In this document: piece by piece, positions 16,809 through 25,182 of the stretch
Position numbering within the stretch: position 1 is the first letter of the stretch
How the letters are laid out: every line of letters starts with the position of its first letter
NCBI GenBank assembly: GCA_049366715.1
Contig: JBMNCQ010000052.1
Coordinates: 62,001 to 126,000 of the forward strand
Source of the DNA: JBMNCQ01 sp049366715
Lineage (GTDB): Bacteria > Bacillota > Peptococcia > Peptococcales > BICA1-8
DNA: 64,000 bases
Reading direction: 5' to 3'
Translations under genes and position numbers: made by a program
Notes under the pieces: generated by a model
Database searches by the model: none
Told to the model about the DNA's origin: nothing
Seen by the model: only the letters and a program-made list of their open reading frames with translations

Positions 16809-18233
16809 ATGCAGCATTATCAACTGTTTATGAACGGAGCATGGCTTGATACCGCGGAAAAGAAAGAAGTTATCAATAAATATACCGGTGAGCCCTTTGC
16901 CACTATTGCCCAGGCCGGAGCACCAGAAGTTGAAGCGGCCGTAAAATCCGCCAGAAAATCATTTAATGAGACCAAATTATCACCTTACAGACGTTATGAA
17001 ATTCTTCTGAAAACAAGCAAATTACTCCTGGCCAAAGAACAGGAATTAGCGGAGATTCTTTGTCAGGAGGCCGGTAAACCCATCCGGGATTCCAGAGTTG
17101 AAGTGCAAAGAGCAGCTCAAACCTTTGAAATCGCTGCCGAGGAAGCGAAAAGAATCCACGGCGAAATGGTGCCGGTAGAAGCTTCTCCCGGTTCAGAAAG
17201 CCGCCTGGCCTTTACGATCCGGGTCCCGGTAGGAGTAGTGTGTGCCATTACCCCTTTCAATGTACCCCTGAACCTCATCGCTCATAAAGTGGCTCCGGCC
17301 ATTGCCGCCGGTAATACGGTAGTATTAAAACCTACTCAGGAAACACCGGTTATCGCGGTTAAACTGGTGGAAATTATGCTGGAAGCAGGCTTACCTGCCG
17401 GTCATATCAATTTATTGCTGGGCAGCGGTTCAACGATCGGTGAAATGCTGTTGCAGAACAATGACATTAATTTTTACAGTTTTACCGGCAGTCCTGCAGT
17501 GGGTGAAAGAATTAAAAAAGTCATTGGTTTAAGGAAATGCACTCTGGAACTGGGCAGTAATTCGGCAGTAATCGTACATAAGGATGCCCCGGACATAAAA
17601 AAGGCAGCCATAGGCTGCGCCCAAAAAAGCTTTGCCAATGCCGGGCAGGTCTGCATATCAGTGCAAAGAATCTATGTCCATCAGGATATCTATGCTGATT
17701 TCCTGCGGGAAATGGCAGACTTTACGAAAACATTGACTGTCGGTGACCCTAAGGATGAAAAAACCGATATCGGGCCAATGATCGGAGAAAAAGAAGTAAC
17801 CCGGATTGCTGAATGGGTTAAAGAATCGCAAAAACAAGGAGCAAAAGTGATCATCGGCGGTGAGACAATAGGCACCAGATTTTATCAGCCCACGATTATT
17901 AGTGATGTCAACAAAGATATGAAAGTTGTCTGCATGGAAACCTTTGCTCCTATAGCTGTAATTGTTCCTTACACTGATATTGATGACGCCATCAGGCAAA
18001 CGAATGATTCGGAATACGGCCTCCAGGCAGGAATTTTTACTTCGGACCTAAATCTGGCCATGAAAGCAGCCAGAGAAATTGAAACCGGAGGGGTAATCAT
18101 AAATGATACTTCTATGTACAGGGCAGATGCCATGCCATATGGAGGCGTGAAAAAAAGCGGCACAGGCAAAGAAGGACCTAAATATGTAATCGAGGAAATG
18201 ACCGAAGAAAAAATAGTTGTTTTCAACCTGTAA
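16809..18233 (+). CDS. NAD(P)-dependent aldehyde dehydrogenase
   Basis: A 474-residue ALDH-superfamily enzyme oxidising an aldehyde to its acid in the cytosol. The cofactor region ITPFNVPLNLIAHKVAPAIA and NTVVLKPTQETP, the general-base glutamate in LELGSNSAV and the catalytic cysteine in ANAGQVCIS are all present. It resembles lactaldehyde/glyceraldehyde-3-phosphate-type family members; the substrate is uncertain. The ATG follows AAAAGGAGCTGAATATC. It is monocistronic, behind a structured leader with two terminators, so expression is probably controlled by premature termination. It is convergent with pruA, sharing a bidirectional terminator. Confidence 0.9.
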   Translation: MQHYQLFMNGAWLDTAEKKEVINKYTGEPFATIAQAGAPEVEAAVKSARKSFNETKLSPYRRYEILLKTSKLLLAKEQELAEILCQEAGKPIRDSRVEVQRAAQTFEIAAEEAKRIHGEMVPVEASPGSESRLAFTIRVPVGVVCAITPFNVPLNLIAHKVAPAIAAGNTVVLKPTQETPVIAVKLVEIMLEAGLPAGHINLLLGSGSTIGEMLLQNNDINFYSFTGSPAVGERIKKVIGLRKCTLELGSNSAVIVHKDAPDIKKAAIGCAQKSFANAGQVCISVQRIYVHQDIYADFLREMADFTKTLTVGDPKDEKTDIGPMIGEKEVTRIAEWVKESQKQGAKVIIGGETIGTRFYQPTIISDVNKDMKVVCMETFAPIAVIVPYTDIDDAIRQTNDSEYGLQAGIFTSDLNLAMKAAREIETGGVIINDTSMYRADAMPYGGVKKSGTGKEGPKYVIEEMTEEKIVVFNL

Positions 18234-18396
18234 AAAGTTCTGCTTAAAACTTCTGCACTGCCTGCTGACCTGGTTTCCACTGCCCGGAACCGGAAGCATT
18301 TTAAGGTCGGCTTCTCAGAATACATTCTGAGTATTTAATCACGAAAAAGTATTTACTTCTTAAGAATTTTATTTGAATTTTTCCTTCAGAAATAAA

Positions 18397-18431
18397 ATAA
18401 GAAGACTTCGCGAAATGCGAAGTCTTCTTAT
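18397..18431. terminator. Bidirectional terminator between convergent dehydrogenase genes
   Basis: ATAAGAAGACTTCGC and GCGAAGTCTTCTTAT form a perfect 15-bp stem with a 5-nt loop. It lies between the + strand aldehyde dehydrogenase and the - strand pruA gene, 7 bp past the pruA stop, and can serve both. Confidence 0.9.
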
Positions 18432-18438
18432 CTTTTGT

Positions 18439-19986
18439 TTAAAGCTTTTCGGAAATGGTTTTTTGTTGTAAGAAAAGAAGTAAATAATCTTTTCCACCTG
18501 CTTTGGCACAGGTACCGGACATATTAAAGCCGCCGAAAGGTTCCGCTCCTACCAAGGCTCCTGTACACTTACGGTTAAAATAAAGATTCCCCACATGAAA
18601 ATCAGCCCGGGCCTTTTCTAAACACTCCCTGCTTTTGGCAAATACTCCGCCGGTAAGTCCGTATTCGGTGTCATTGGCAATTTGGATTGCTTCATCGAAA
18701 TCCTGAGCCTTAATGATGGCTAAAACAGGAGCGAAAATCTCTTCCTGGGCAATCCTGGCCTGTGGATCAACATCAGCAAATACGGTAGGTTGAATATAGT
18801 AGCCGCCTTCCGGACCGGCAGCTCCGCCGGCCAGCAGCCGCCCTTCTTGCTTACCGATTTCAATATAGTCCAGCGTTTTTTGGAAAGCAGTTTTATCAAT
18901 AACCGCTCCCATGAAATTATCACCATTTTCTACCGGACCAACCTTGATTTCTTTGCTTAAAGCAGCCACCTTTTCGATTATCTGATCATAAACATCTGCG
19001 ACAATTATGGCCCGGGAGCAAGCAGAGCATTTTTGTCCCTGGAAGCCGAAAGCCGACTTTACAATGCCATCGGCAGCCGCAGCAAGGTCTGCATCACTAT
19101 TGACAATGATCGCGTCCTTTCCGCCCATTTCAGCGGCAACTCTTTTAAGCCAAATCTGTCCCGGCTGCATTTCAGCAGCCAGCTTGTTAATTCTCAAACC
19201 AACTTCTTTGGAACCGGTGAAATTTATAAACCGTGTTTGCGGATGCTTCACCAGGTAATCTCCTATGGCTCCTCCTGATCCCGGCAAGAAATTAACAACT
19301 CCGGCAGGAAGCCCGGCCTCTTCCAGAATCTCCATTAATTTAACCGCTATGACGGGGGTATTGCTGGCTGGTTTTACCACAACGGTATTACCTGCAACAA
19401 CAGGTCCGACGGTTAAACCTGTTAAGATGGCCAGAGGAAAATTCCAAGGGGGAATAACAACACCCACGCCAATGGGAATATAAATGACTTCGTTATCATG
19501 ACCTTCAACGGGGATTACCTCTTGGCCCTGAGCCAGCCTGATCATTTCCCGGGCATAAAATTCAATAAAATCAATGGCTTCGGCAGTATCTGCAATCGCC
19601 TCCAGCCAGTTTTTTCCGGACTCTTTCACCATCCAGGCCGATAACTCCAGTTTACGTCTTTTCATAATAGCTCCGGCCTTAAACAGGTAACCTGCCCTTA
19701 CCGCCGGCGGCACTTTTTTCCATGATTTAAAGGCATCCTGCGCTTTTTCCATTGCTTTTTCAGCCAAAGCAACATCGGCTTTTGCAGTTGATCCAATCAC
19801 CTCGTCGTTTTTACCGGGATTAATCGATACGATCTTATCTTCCGTAAAGATTTTTTCCCCACCGATTATTAAGGGGTATTCCTGGCCACACTGAGCTTCA
19901 ACTTCAGCGATAGCCTGCTGCATAGCTTTCTTGTTTTCCTCTAAGGAAAAGTCTAAATAAGGTTCATTTCTGTACTCAACTACCAC
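18439..19986 (-). CDS. pruA: L-glutamate gamma-semialdehyde (P5C) dehydrogenase
   Basis: A 515-residue monofunctional P5C dehydrogenase of the Firmicutes RocA/PruA type, oxidising glutamate semialdehyde to glutamate with NAD+. The N-terminal EPYLDFSLEENKKAMQQAI region is typical of this subfamily. The cofactor motif PPWNFPLAI, catalytic cysteine in GFQGQKCSACSR, general base in AAEMGGKDAI and the C-terminal AEPFGGFNMSGT block are present. The start is GTG, preceded by AAGGAGGAAAACAAC. It lies 98 bp downstream of the proline-dehydrogenase-like operon in the same orientation, which is the main clue that the operon acts on proline. No proline dehydrogenase domain is fused to it. Confidence 0.92.
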   Translation of the reverse strand: MVVEYRNEPYLDFSLEENKKAMQQAIAEVEAQCGQEYPLIIGGEKIFTEDKIVSINPGKNDEVIGSTAKADVALAEKAMEKAQDAFKSWKKVPPAVRAGYLFKAGAIMKRRKLELSAWMVKESGKNWLEAIADTAEAIDFIEFYAREMIRLAQGQEVIPVEGHDNEVIYIPIGVGVVIPPWNFPLAILTGLTVGPVVAGNTVVVKPASNTPVIAVKLMEILEEAGLPAGVVNFLPGSGGAIGDYLVKHPQTRFINFTGSKEVGLRINKLAAEMQPGQIWLKRVAAEMGGKDAIIVNSDADLAAAADGIVKSAFGFQGQKCSACSRAIIVADVYDQIIEKVAALSKEIKVGPVENGDNFMGAVIDKTAFQKTLDYIEIGKQEGRLLAGGAAGPEGGYYIQPTVFADVDPQARIAQEEIFAPVLAIIKAQDFDEAIQIANDTEYGLTGGVFAKSRECLEKARADFHVGNLYFNRKCTGALVGAEPFGGFNMSGTCAKAGGKDYLLLFLQQKTISEKL

Positions 19987-20084
19987 GTTGTTTTCCTCCT
20001 TTTATTCATGATAAATCATGCCTGAATTCCTCTTGCTTCCGGGAATTATTTAGGACTGCTAACCGCTGGCTTTCACGCGCCTCT

Positions 20085-21233
20085 TTACACTACCGAGTGC
20101 TCCAGCAGGTATTCTCCTCTGCTAAACCTTTCTAAGTTAAATAATTCTACAGGCAACACCGGTTTCTGACCTAAAATCAGCTGGGCAACCATCACTCCTG
20201 TTATCGGGGAGACCATAAACCCATGACCGCTGAATCCCGCTACGACATACATACCCTTAGCTTCCTCCAGCTCATCGATGATAGGGTTGGCATCAGGACT
20301 CATATCATATAGACCGGCCCACTGGCGGACTACTCTGATTTCACCCAGGGGAGGAAGTACCTTTACTACCCTTTTCGCCACTTCCTCCAGAAACTGCCAG
20401 CTGGAATTAATATTAAAACCCTGCGGCTCGTTAGGGTCACCCATTCCCATAACAAAACTGCCATGGGGAGTCTGCTGGCAATAGATATTATGATTAAAGG
20501 AGATAACCATCGGGTCCTGCATCGTCTCAACAGGCTCAGTAACTAAAGCCTGGTGTCTCTCCGGAAAAATGGGAATATCCACCCCGACCATTTTCGCTAT
20601 TTCCCCGCTGTGAGCCCCGGCACAATTTACTACGATCGGGGCAGCAATCTCTCCTTTCGTTGTAACTACCGACTTTACGCGTCCTTTTTCAGTTTTAATG
20701 CCTGTTACCTCTGTATAGGTCTCGATTGCGACACCTAACCTTTTTGCTGCCTCGGCAAAAGCATAGGTAACATGAAAAGGATTGGCATGACCATCGGTAT
20801 TGCAATAAGTTGCGCCCAGCAAACCGGCCGTATTTAGATGGGGTACGATTTCTTTGGCTTCCTGGGGAGTTATCATTTCTACAGGGATACCCAGCTTTTT
20901 CTGCAAGTGCACATTTTTTTTGAATTGCTCCCATTGGGCATTTGTATAGGCTAAAAGCAGATAGCCCTTTTGCTTAAATTCGATATCCTTGGCAAATCCC
21001 AGTTCTTCATTCATATTTTCAAACATTTTAACGCTTTCTTTAGATAATAAACAGTTGGTCTCCGTAGCCCATTGCTGGCGGACACCTGCACCACATCGGC
21101 CCGTAGCCCCGGAAGTAAGATATTGTTTTTCTAAGACAACAATATCCCGCACCCCGCGGGAAGCTAGTTGATAGGCCAGGGAACAGCCGATTACCCCTCC
21201 ACCAATAATTACGATATTAGCTGTGTTGTTCAT
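20085..21233 (-). CDS. FAD-dependent amino-acid dehydrogenase, DAO family (proline-dehydrogenase beta-like)
   Basis: A 382-residue member of the D-amino-acid oxidase/sarcosine oxidase/HcnC family. The Rossmann motif IIGGGVIGCSLAYQLASRG is at the N-terminus; the LEKQYLTSGATGRCGAGVRQ and GFSGHGFMVSP blocks match the FAD-binding and C-terminal signatures. It should be the substrate-oxidising subunit of a multi-subunit dehydrogenase. The five-gene order here resembles the archaeal dye-linked L-proline dehydrogenase cluster (PdhA-F-X-B), where this corresponds to PdhB. The following pruA gene supports proline. Hydroxyproline, sarcosine or opines remain possible. It starts 5 bp after the upstream BFD-like gene. 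Confidence 0.82.
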   Translation of the reverse strand: MNNTANIVIIGGGVIGCSLAYQLASRGVRDIVVLEKQYLTSGATGRCGAGVRQQWATETNCLLSKESVKMFENMNEELGFAKDIEFKQKGYLLLAYTNAQWEQFKKNVHLQKKLGIPVEMITPQEAKEIVPHLNTAGLLGATYCNTDGHANPFHVTYAFAEAAKRLGVAIETYTEVTGIKTEKGRVKSVVTTKGEIAAPIVVNCAGAHSGEIAKMVGVDIPIFPERHQALVTEPVETMQDPMVISFNHNIYCQQTPHGSFVMGMGDPNEPQGFNINSSWQFLEEVAKRVVKVLPPLGEIRVVRQWAGLYDMSPDANPIIDELEEAKGMYVVAGFSGHGFMVSPITGVMVAQLILGQKPVLPVELFNLERFSRGEYLLEHSVV

Positions 21234-21238
21234 AATAT

Positions 21239-21505
21239 CTATTCACCTCCTGCTAAAATACCTAATTTTATTGGTTTTACAGGGGGACGGAAAGTCGGTA
21301 CCAATACTTCTTCTACACTCACCCCGTAAGCCTTAGCCAATTCCTGGGCAATGATCATCCGGCAGGTCCTGCCCTGGCATGGCCCCATTCCGGCTCGGCT
21401 AACCCGTTTTATTTCATCAAGGGTTTGATATCCCTGACTAATTAATTTCCGGATATCTTCTAATGTTACATCTTCACAGCGGCAGACAATTGTTTGATTA
21501 TCCAT
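21239..21505 (-). CDS. BFD-like (2Fe-2S)-binding protein
   Basis: An 88-residue iron-sulfur protein. The cysteine pattern CRCEDVT near the N-terminus and GPCQGRTC in the centre is that of bacterioferritin-associated-ferredoxin-like [2Fe-2S] domains found in HcnB/NirB-type enzymes. It likely transfers electrons between flavin subunits (PdhX-like position). Its start overlaps the upstream ferredoxin gene by 8 bp, showing translational coupling. Confidence 0.85.
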   Translation of the reverse strand: MDNQTIVCRCEDVTLEDIRKLISQGYQTLDEIKRVSRAGMGPCQGRTCRMIIAQELAKAYGVSVEEVLVPTFRPPVKPIKLGILAGGE

Positions 21506-22001
21506 GATTTTCCACCCCTTTATAGCGGATATTGCGAACTTCCATGCATAATTCCCGGGGAACCACTAACCAGATTAAAGCAGTTTTATTCTGCTTACTG
21601 CCTTGTTGCACTCTTAAAACTCTAAACTTACCAACTTCTTCTCCCGCCCTGTTTACACCAGTCACCAGCTCATCTGCCTCCGGCAGGGGATAAAATTCGT
21701 AAGGCAGTCGAACTACGCTCTCCGCAGGACTAAAAGAAGCATCAACAATAAATATTGCCAACCCCGGACAACGAGTTGCACAAATACCACAGCCGTTACA
21801 CTTTGTATAGTCTATTTGAGGTACTTTATTCATATCCGACATTTCCTGAACGGCACCGTTGGGACAAGCTTCCCAGCAAGGATTACAGGGAATCTCCTGA
21901 AAACATTCGATTACTGCCACAGGACCTTGGGCCAATCTTTCCTCGGGAGGGGTAATTTTGCTAATATCTGCTGTTGTCGGAATACCTGTTTTGCTTAACA
22001 T
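21498..22001 (-). CDS. 4Fe-4S ferredoxin subunit
   Basis: With the ATG at 22001 (AGGGGGATTTAGC upstream) the protein has 167 residues. It has two clusters of cysteines. The first, CFQEIPCNPCWEACP, is an unusual ferredoxin-like set. The second, CNGCGICATRCPG, is a standard 4Fe-4S motif. It probably passes electrons from the flavin subunits to an acceptor (PdhF-like). Its start overlaps the preceding NAD/FAD-oxidoreductase stop by 7 bp. The C-terminal 70 residues carry no recognised motif. Confidence 0.85.
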   Translation of the reverse strand: MLSKTGIPTTADISKITPPEERLAQGPVAVIECFQEIPCNPCWEACPNGAVQEMSDMNKVPQIDYTKCNGCGICATRCPGLAIFIVDASFSPAESVVRLPYEFYPLPEADELVTGVNRAGEEVGKFRVLRVQQGSKQNKTALIWLVVPRELCMEVRNIRYKGVENHG

Positions 22002-23086
22002 GCTAAATCCCCCTCTGCCGTGCATTTCCGTAAACCACTTAAAATTTTTGCCCCGGCCGGACCGCTTCTAAGCTGGTTAAGCTCCTGTAAGGCACTTTCT
22101 AATGCCGGAACATTGTTAAAGCCAAGTCCCAGACTGTCCGCAGCGGCTATTCCGGCTACCCGGCCTTCAACCATGGCCGCACTGGCTTCTTCCACCCCGC
22201 CGGCATCTCCGCACACATACAGCCCTTTAACCGTAGTCTCTAAAAATTGATTTTTGACGGGAACGTACCCCCCTAGTTCCCCTACATATTTCATATTACA
22301 GCCGGCCTGCCAGCATAATTCACTTAACGGACTCAGACCTACGGAAAGACAAATCACATCAACAGCAATTTCTTTTTCAGTGCCGGAGATAGGCTGCCAG
22401 TTATCATCAAGTTCTGCGATTACGGCACCTTCAACAACTTCTTTACCTGCCGCCTTTCGTATGGTATGGGAAGTCAGGATAGGTACTCCGGCTCTCCTGA
22501 TTTTCGAAGCATGGACCGAATACCCGCCAATCCGGGGTGCCGCATCGATAATTGCTGCTACTTCTACACCACTCTGCATTAATTGGTAAGAAACAATTAA
22601 GCCGATATTTCCGGCTCCCACCATTAAAATTCGCTTTCCCGGAAAAACCCCGTACACATTCATAAGAGTTTGCACGGCACCTGCACCGTAAATTCCGGGC
22701 AGATCATTATTCGCAAAGGGCAAAAACTTCTCTGCCGCACCGGTAGCTAGGATCGTCCTTTTGGGCTTGATTTTGAGATGTTTATTCTGCCCTTCCATAG
22801 TAATAACGCCGTCTTCATATATTCCTAATACCGTTGTTTCTTTGAGAATATTTACTTGAGGATTGCTCTTAAGTCTATCCGCCAATATTTTCGCGATATC
22901 AATCCCCCGGGAACCGGCATACTGCTCTTTAGAGCCAAAAAATTTATGGGTCTGTTTAATAAGCTGCCCCCCCAGCCGGTCATCCCTTTCGGCTAAAACC
23001 ACATCGGCACCCAATTCCGCCGCTTCGATTGCAGCAACCATCCCGGCCGGTCCCCCGCCGATGATTAAGATATCGGTTTCATTCAT
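21995..23086 (-). CDS. NAD(P)/FAD-dependent oxidoreductase (HcnB/PdhA-like)
   Basis: A 363-residue two-dinucleotide-binding flavoprotein. The FAD motif IIGGGPAGMVAAIEAAELG starts it, a second GAGNIGLIVSYQLMQSG motif binds NAD(P) or a second nucleotide, and VYVCGDAGG-type sequence (GLYVCGDAGGVEE) precedes the C-terminus. It corresponds to the alpha subunit of HcnABC or archaeal PDH complexes, the electron exit or NADH-linked module. The ATG at 23086 follows AAGGGGTGTTTATC and overlaps the upstream [2Fe-2S] gene stop (ATGA). Confidence 0.85.
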   Translation of the reverse strand: MNETDILIIGGGPAGMVAAIEAAELGADVVLAERDDRLGGQLIKQTHKFFGSKEQYAGSRGIDIAKILADRLKSNPQVNILKETTVLGIYEDGVITMEGQNKHLKIKPKRTILATGAAEKFLPFANNDLPGIYGAGAVQTLMNVYGVFPGKRILMVGAGNIGLIVSYQLMQSGVEVAAIIDAAPRIGGYSVHASKIRRAGVPILTSHTIRKAAGKEVVEGAVIAELDDNWQPISGTEKEIAVDVICLSVGLSPLSELCWQAGCNMKYVGELGGYVPVKNQFLETTVKGLYVCGDAGGVEEASAAMVEGRVAGIAAADSLGLGFNNVPALESALQELNQLRSGPAGAKILSGLRKCTAEGDLAC

Positions 23087-23397
23087 GATAAACACCCCTT
23101 CCCCCGCTGTGTTTCAACCCGCATTCCTGCGCGGATTTTCTCCACACATATTCTTACATTTGGTTTATCATCTACCGTCATCAAACAAGAGGAACAATTG
23201 CCTATTGCACAGAAAAGGCCCCGGGGATGATGTAATTCGGGACTGTGACTTAATACTCTAACCCCTGCGGCATGGAGCGCAGCCGCAATAGTTTCTCCTT
23301 CATAACCGGATATTTCTTTTCCATCATAATAAAATTTTATTGATTTACCCCTCTTGAATTCTAAAATAGGATGATCAACGATCCGCATCTTAATCAC
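23083..23397 (-). CDS. HcnA-like [2Fe-2S] ferredoxin-fold subunit
   Basis: A 104-residue protein with a [2Fe-2S] beta-grasp fold. The ligand pattern is CAIGNCSSC followed by a fourth cysteine about 15 residues later (VRICVEKI). GYEGETIAAALHAAGVRV is the typical N-terminal part. In HcnABC-type enzymes this is the small subunit. It is the first gene of the operon and lies 26 bp downstream of a perfect sigma-54 promoter. It extends the four-gene archaeal PDH layout by one gene. Confidence 0.85.
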   Translation of the reverse strand: MIKMRIVDHPILEFKRGKSIKFYYDGKEISGYEGETIAAALHAAGVRVLSHSPELHHPRGLFCAIGNCSSCLMTVDDKPNVRICVEKIRAGMRVETQRGKGCLS

Positions 23398-23422
23398 TCC
23401 ACTATGTTTTTTTAATTATATG

Positions 23423-23439
23423 TTGCAAATATCATGCCA
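23423..23439 (-). promoter_or_regulatory. Sigma-54 (-24/-12) promoter of the dehydrogenase operon
   Basis: The minus-strand sequence TGGCATGATATTTGCAA matches the TGGCAYR-N4-TTGCW consensus at every defined position. Transcription would begin near 23411, just ahead of the HcnA-like gene at 23397. A sigma-54 activator is encoded nearby at 28362-30086. Confidence 0.85.
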
Positions 23440-23499
23440 AGCCTAAAACCGCATTTTCAATGAAAATATACCATAAATGTGTGCAAATATTTGTTCATG

Positions 23500-23515
23500 T
23501 GTCAGTTTTCCGACA
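23500..23515 (-). promoter_or_regulatory. Candidate activator binding site (UAS)
   Basis: TGTCAGTTTTCCGACA is an imperfect palindrome preceded by TCATG, about 70 bp upstream of the -24/-12 promoter. A similar TCATG-TGTC...GAC sequence lies in front of the sigma-54 activator gene (30133-30148). The position is typical for an enhancer-type site. Confidence 0.5.
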
Positions 23516-23674
23516 ACAAAATATATCCATGATTCGGCGGCTCATATGCTGTTTACTGAACGCTATACCTATTAAGCAACTACCGACAGAACTTTTCGCC
23601 AGAATCATTCAGGACAAAGTTTCACCTTAAGTTCAAGTTTAAATGAATCATGGATATTGGCAACGGTTTCACTA

Positions 23675-23710
23675 GCAACTAGTCACCAATGACTAGTCAC
23701 CAGTCACTAA
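23675..23710. repeat. Short ACTAGTCACCA repeats after livF
   Basis: ACTAGTCACCA occurs twice (23678-23688, 23692-23702), followed by a partial third AGTCACTA. An 8-bp perfect hairpin (ACTAGTCA/TGACTAGT) results. The cluster lies immediately downstream of the livF stop and could double as its transcript end. Confidence 0.6.
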
Positions 23711-23712
23711 TT

Positions 23713-24417
23713 TTAGTGCCCCAGATAAGCTCTCTGCACTTCTTCATTCTCGGCTAATTCCTTAGCGGGACCGGACATAACAACTTCACCGGTTTCCAGA
23801 ACATAAGCCCTGTTCGCAATGGATAAGGCCATTCTGGCATTTTGCTCTACCAGGAGAATGGTCGTTCCTTCGGCATTTATCTCTTTAATTATGTTAAAAA
23901 TTTCTTGGACAAGCATCGGCGCTAAACCCATGGAGGGCTCATCCATAAGTAAAAGTTTGGGCTGGGACATCAAGGCCCTGCCAATGGCAAGCATCTGCTG
24001 TTCACCACCGCTAAGTGTTCCGGCCAACTGGTTCTTCCTTTCCTCTAAACGGGGAAAACGGGTAAATGTTTTCTTTAAATCCCGTTGGATTCCCGGCTTA
24101 TCCTTTCTGATAAACGCACCCATTTCCAGATTCTCCATAACACTCATGAGGGGAAAAACCCTTCTGCCTTCGGGAACTTGTGAGATCCCCATTTCAACAA
24201 TTTTGTGAGGCGCCTGGTTACTGATCCCCAAATCATTGAAAAACACTTTGCCGTTTTCCGGTTTAACTAATCCCGATACTGTTCTTAAGGTAGTTGATTT
24301 GCCGGCACCGTTTGCACCAATTAATGCTACAATTTCACCTTGCTGCACATTAAAAGAAATGCCCATTAAGGCCCGAATCGCACCATATTTTACGTGAATA
24401 TCTTCAATAACCAGCAT
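23713..24417 (-). CDS. livF: Branched-chain-type ABC transporter ATPase
   Basis: A 234-residue ABC ATPase. Walker A is GANGAGKST, the signature is LSGGEQQMLAIGRAL and Walker B is LLLMDEP. Length and the MLVIEDIHVKYGAIRALMGI start match LivF, the smaller of the two HAAT-family ATPases that power uptake of amino acids or related solutes. The start codon directly abuts the livG stop. It is the last gene of livJHMGF. The neighbouring proline-type catabolic genes suggest the importer may bring in their substrate. Confidence 0.92.
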   Translation of the reverse strand: MLVIEDIHVKYGAIRALMGISFNVQQGEIVALIGANGAGKSTTLRTVSGLVKPENGKVFFNDLGISNQAPHKIVEMGISQVPEGRRVFPLMSVMENLEMGAFIRKDKPGIQRDLKKTFTRFPRLEERKNQLAGTLSGGEQQMLAIGRALMSQPKLLLMDEPSMGLAPMLVQEIFNIIKEINAEGTTILLVEQNARMALSIANRAYVLETGEVVMSGPAKELAENEEVQRAYLGH

Positions 24418-25182
24418 CTAAATCACTTCCTTTCCTAAGTAAGCAGCAATTACATCAGGATTATTCTGAACTTCTTCCGGAAGACCATCGGCTATTTTTA
24501 TTCCATAATCTAAAACAGCTACTCTGTCCGACAGGCCCATTACAAACTTCATATCATGTTCCACCAGAAAAATCGTTAACCCCATATCTCTTATTTGTCT
24601 AATTTTCGCAACCAGAACTTCTTTCTCTTGAGGATTCATGCCCGCAGCAGGTTCGTCCAGCAATAACAGTTCCGGCTCCGAAGCCAATGCCCGGGCAATT
24701 TCCAAACAACGTTGTTCTCCATAGGACAAGTTTTCCGCATTTTCTTCCATTTTATTGGCAAGGCCCATTATCTTCAAGCATTCTATCGCTTTTTCTTCAA
24801 TTTCTTTTTCTTCTTTTTTGACAGCCGGTAACCTTGTTAAAGCTCCGAACAAGCCGGCTTTGCTCCTGGTGTGTCTGCCTACTTTCACATTATCTAAAAC
24901 TGTCAGTTCTTTAAACAGTCTAATATTCTGGAATGTTCTGGCAATTCCCAGGTTATTGATCTGATAGGGTTTCAAACCATGAATATTCCTGTCCTTATAC
25001 TTAATCACACCGCTGGTAGGGCTGTAAATACCTGTAATTATATTAAATACCGTACTTTTTCCTGCACCGTTAGGGCCAATAAGAGACATTACTTCACCTT
25101 TAGCAATTTTTAAGTCCACTTTATTCACTGCAATCAGCCCGCCAAATCTAATGGTAGCCTTTTCTAATTGTAATAACGGCAT
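24418..25182 (-). CDS. livG: Branched-chain-type ABC transporter ATPase
   Basis: A 254-residue ABC ATPase with Walker A (GPNGAGKST), signature LSYGEQRCLEIARAL and Walker B (LLLLDEP). It has the LivG-specific long insert after the Q-loop (FQNIRLFKELTVLDNVKVG) and a C-terminal extension. It forms the ATPase heterodimer with LivF. It abuts livM with no gap. The membrane partners LivH and LivM are upstream. Confidence 0.92.
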   Translation of the reverse strand: MPLLQLEKATIRFGGLIAVNKVDLKIAKGEVMSLIGPNGAGKSTVFNIITGIYSPTSGVIKYKDRNIHGLKPYQINNLGIARTFQNIRLFKELTVLDNVKVGRHTRSKAGLFGALTRLPAVKKEEKEIEEKAIECLKIMGLANKMEENAENLSYGEQRCLEIARALASEPELLLLDEPAAGMNPQEKEVLVAKIRQIRDMGLTIFLVEHDMKFVMGLSDRVAVLDYGIKIADGLPEEVQNNPDVIAAYLGKEVI

